DNA of 64,000 nucleotides from Nemorincola sp044225795. GTDB taxonomy: Bacteria > Bacteroidota > Bacteroidia > Chitinophagales > Chitinophagaceae. Positions within the stretch are counted from its first letter, which is position 1. The number at the start of each line of letters is the position of its first letter. Below are positions 62,946-64,000 of the stretch, piece after piece. The notes under the pieces were generated by a model that had not been told where the DNA came from, did not search any database, and was given only the letters and a program-made list of their open reading frames with translations. Position numbers and translations under genes: made by a program. Where the stretch lies: contig JBGAIF010000008.1 of assembly GCA_044225795.1 (NCBI GenBank), forward strand, positions 62,001-126,000. The letters are read 5' to 3'.

Positions 62946-64000
62946 ATGAGACTAAAGACGATCATTACCTGCTCAGTATTGTTGCTGTCATTTAGCGCCA
63001 ATGCTCAATCTCCCTTCTCCGGGATATGGGAAGGCAAGCTGGGTAGCCTGCGCATCCTGGACAGTCCCGATCAGGGTGCCAATAATATTGCCTGCAACAG
63101 CATCACTGTGAAGAACGACTCGATCTACATATCAATGATGGCTGGAAAAGCACGGTATGAGGGCCGCTTTGTAAATGAGCGTTCACTTAGCGGCGCCTAT
63201 AAGCAAAGTGGCCATATAGTAGATCTGCAACTTAAAAAAACAGACAAGGGCTTAGTGATCAACAGGCCGCAGGAACCCAAACCACCATTTGACTACAGTA
63301 GTGACGATGTATCTTACACCAATGCGGACAAGAGCATCACCTATGGCGCTACGATAACTGTACCCAAGGGCAAGGGGCCCTTCCCTGCCCTGCTGCTCAT
63401 CACCGGATCCGGCCCGCAAAACAGGGATGAAGAAATATTCAGTCACAAACCTTTTGCTGTGATAGCAGATCATCTCACAAAGAAAGGATACGTTGTGCTT
63501 CGGGTAGATGACCGTGGCACGGGAAGTACCACAGGTGATTTCTCATCTGCAACCTCAGAAGATTTTATGTATGATGCCATGGCATCATTGGCCTACCTCC
63601 GCTCACGTAGCGATGTGGATAAGAAGAAAGTAGGCCTCTTGGGCCATAGTGAGGGCGGCATGATAGCACCAATGATAGCGGCAAAAGATAAAAACATTGA
63701 CTTCATTGTAATGCTGGCCGGGCCGGGCATAAAAAACACTCAGCTAATGGCAGAACAGAATAAGGCCATGCTCGAAAAAATGGAGATCAGCAAGGCCGCT
63801 ATAGATAAATACCTGGAGCTGTTCCTGCAAATAGAGGAAAGTACTGTTCACACAGAGAACGCCGATCAGCTCAAAGAAGAAATAACTAAAGAGGTAAAAG
63901 CATGGCGGGCAAACACTTCTTCGACGATCGTATCGCTCACCACGCATGTATATGATGACAAGACAGAGGCCGACTTTGTGAACACCATGACACATGCGCT
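62946..64000 (+). CDS. Exported alpha/beta hydrolase, 3' end outside the window
   Basis: The frame is open from the ATG at 62946 to the window end (351 codons visible). A signal peptide (TIITCSVLLLSFSANAQ) is followed by a small beta-rich N-domain. A serine-hydrolase core follows: LLITGSGPQNRDEE, RVDDRGTGSTTG and the nucleophile elbow LLGHSEGGMIA. It is like the Bacteroidota exported esterase/peptidase family with an N-terminal DUF domain. The catalytic His lies beyond the window. Confidence 0.88.
   Translation, partial: MRLKTIITCSVLLLSFSANAQSPFSGIWEGKLGSLRILDSPDQGANNIACNSITVKNDSIYISMMAGKARYEGRFVNERSLSGAYKQSGHIVDLQLKKTDKGLVINRPQEPKPPFDYSSDDVSYTNADKSITYGATITVPKGKGPFPALLLITGSGPQNRDEEIFSHKPFAVIADHLTKKGYVVLRVDDRGTGSTTGDFSSATSEDFMYDAMASLAYLRSRSDVDKKKVGLLGHSEGGMIAPMIAAKDKNIDFIVMLAGPGIKNTQLMAEQNKAMLEKMEISKAAIDKYLELFLQIEESTVHTENADQLKEEITKEVKAWRANTSSTIVSLTTHVYDDKTEADFVNTMTHA

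Overview
This window looks like a chromosomal segment of a Bacteroidota bacterium, most likely from the order Chitinophagales. This is inferred from several signs. The -7 promoter element TAnnTTTG recurs 5 to 35 bases ahead of start codons. A secreted protein carries a type IX secretion (T9SS) sorting tail. There are a TonB-dependent receptor, an S46 dipeptidyl-peptidase, DUF4835 and DUF4296 proteins, a six-domain ribosomal protein S1 and a menaquinone-type methyltransferase. Shine-Dalgarno sequences are largely absent. No phage, insertion sequence, CRISPR array or rRNA operon is visible.

Layout. 1-6330: a WD40 protein (5' end cut by the window), a TonB-dependent receptor and a large membrane protein related to nucleotide transporters form one tight operon. 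6327-7783 (minus): a fold-type-II PLP enzyme and a GNAT-like protein whose halves appear in swapped order. 7907-9463: a SLOG-like domain fused to membrane segments. 9562-13046: an Mla lipid-transport operon (mlaE, mlaF, mlaD) and a tandem universal stress protein; both are preceded by the same 14-bp palindrome. 13106-25869: housekeeping genes (tRNA-Arg, rlmH, rhomboid protease, tilS, der, rimO, ispD), a PNGase F-like T9SS cargo protein and small conserved proteins.

25956-28740 is the clear accessory segment. A tRNA-Pro gene is followed by a toxin-antitoxin pair and two unknown membrane-protein genes. These are separated by three copies of a 145-147 bp unit, and each unit ends in a near copy of the tRNA-Pro 3' end. 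Two of the units are followed by the same terminator hairpin. It resembles a cassette array or a pile-up of decayed integrations, with no integrase in view.

28743-45615: an esterase behind a strong palindrome, two tandem VOC proteins, a polytopic membrane protein, an ECF sigma/anti-sigma pair, def, rpsA, a pterin dehydratase, lysA, coaBC with DUF4835/DUF4296 genes, an aminotransferase, two related outer-membrane proteins and a TrmO-like methyltransferase. 45720-64000: engB, menG, dprA, a ferredoxin, a LuxC-like reductase with nadE, an AlkZ-like glycosylase, an AsmA-like protein, rfbA, DUF445, an S46 peptidase and a hydrolase cut by the window end.

The genes mostly cover translation and RNA modification, cofactor synthesis (NAD, CoA, menaquinone, isoprenoid, pterin), envelope upkeep (Mla, AsmA-like, TonB receptor, dTDP-sugar) and extracellular degradation (S46 peptidase, PNGase F-like, esterases). 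All functional calls come from reading motifs and remembered family features; no search was run.
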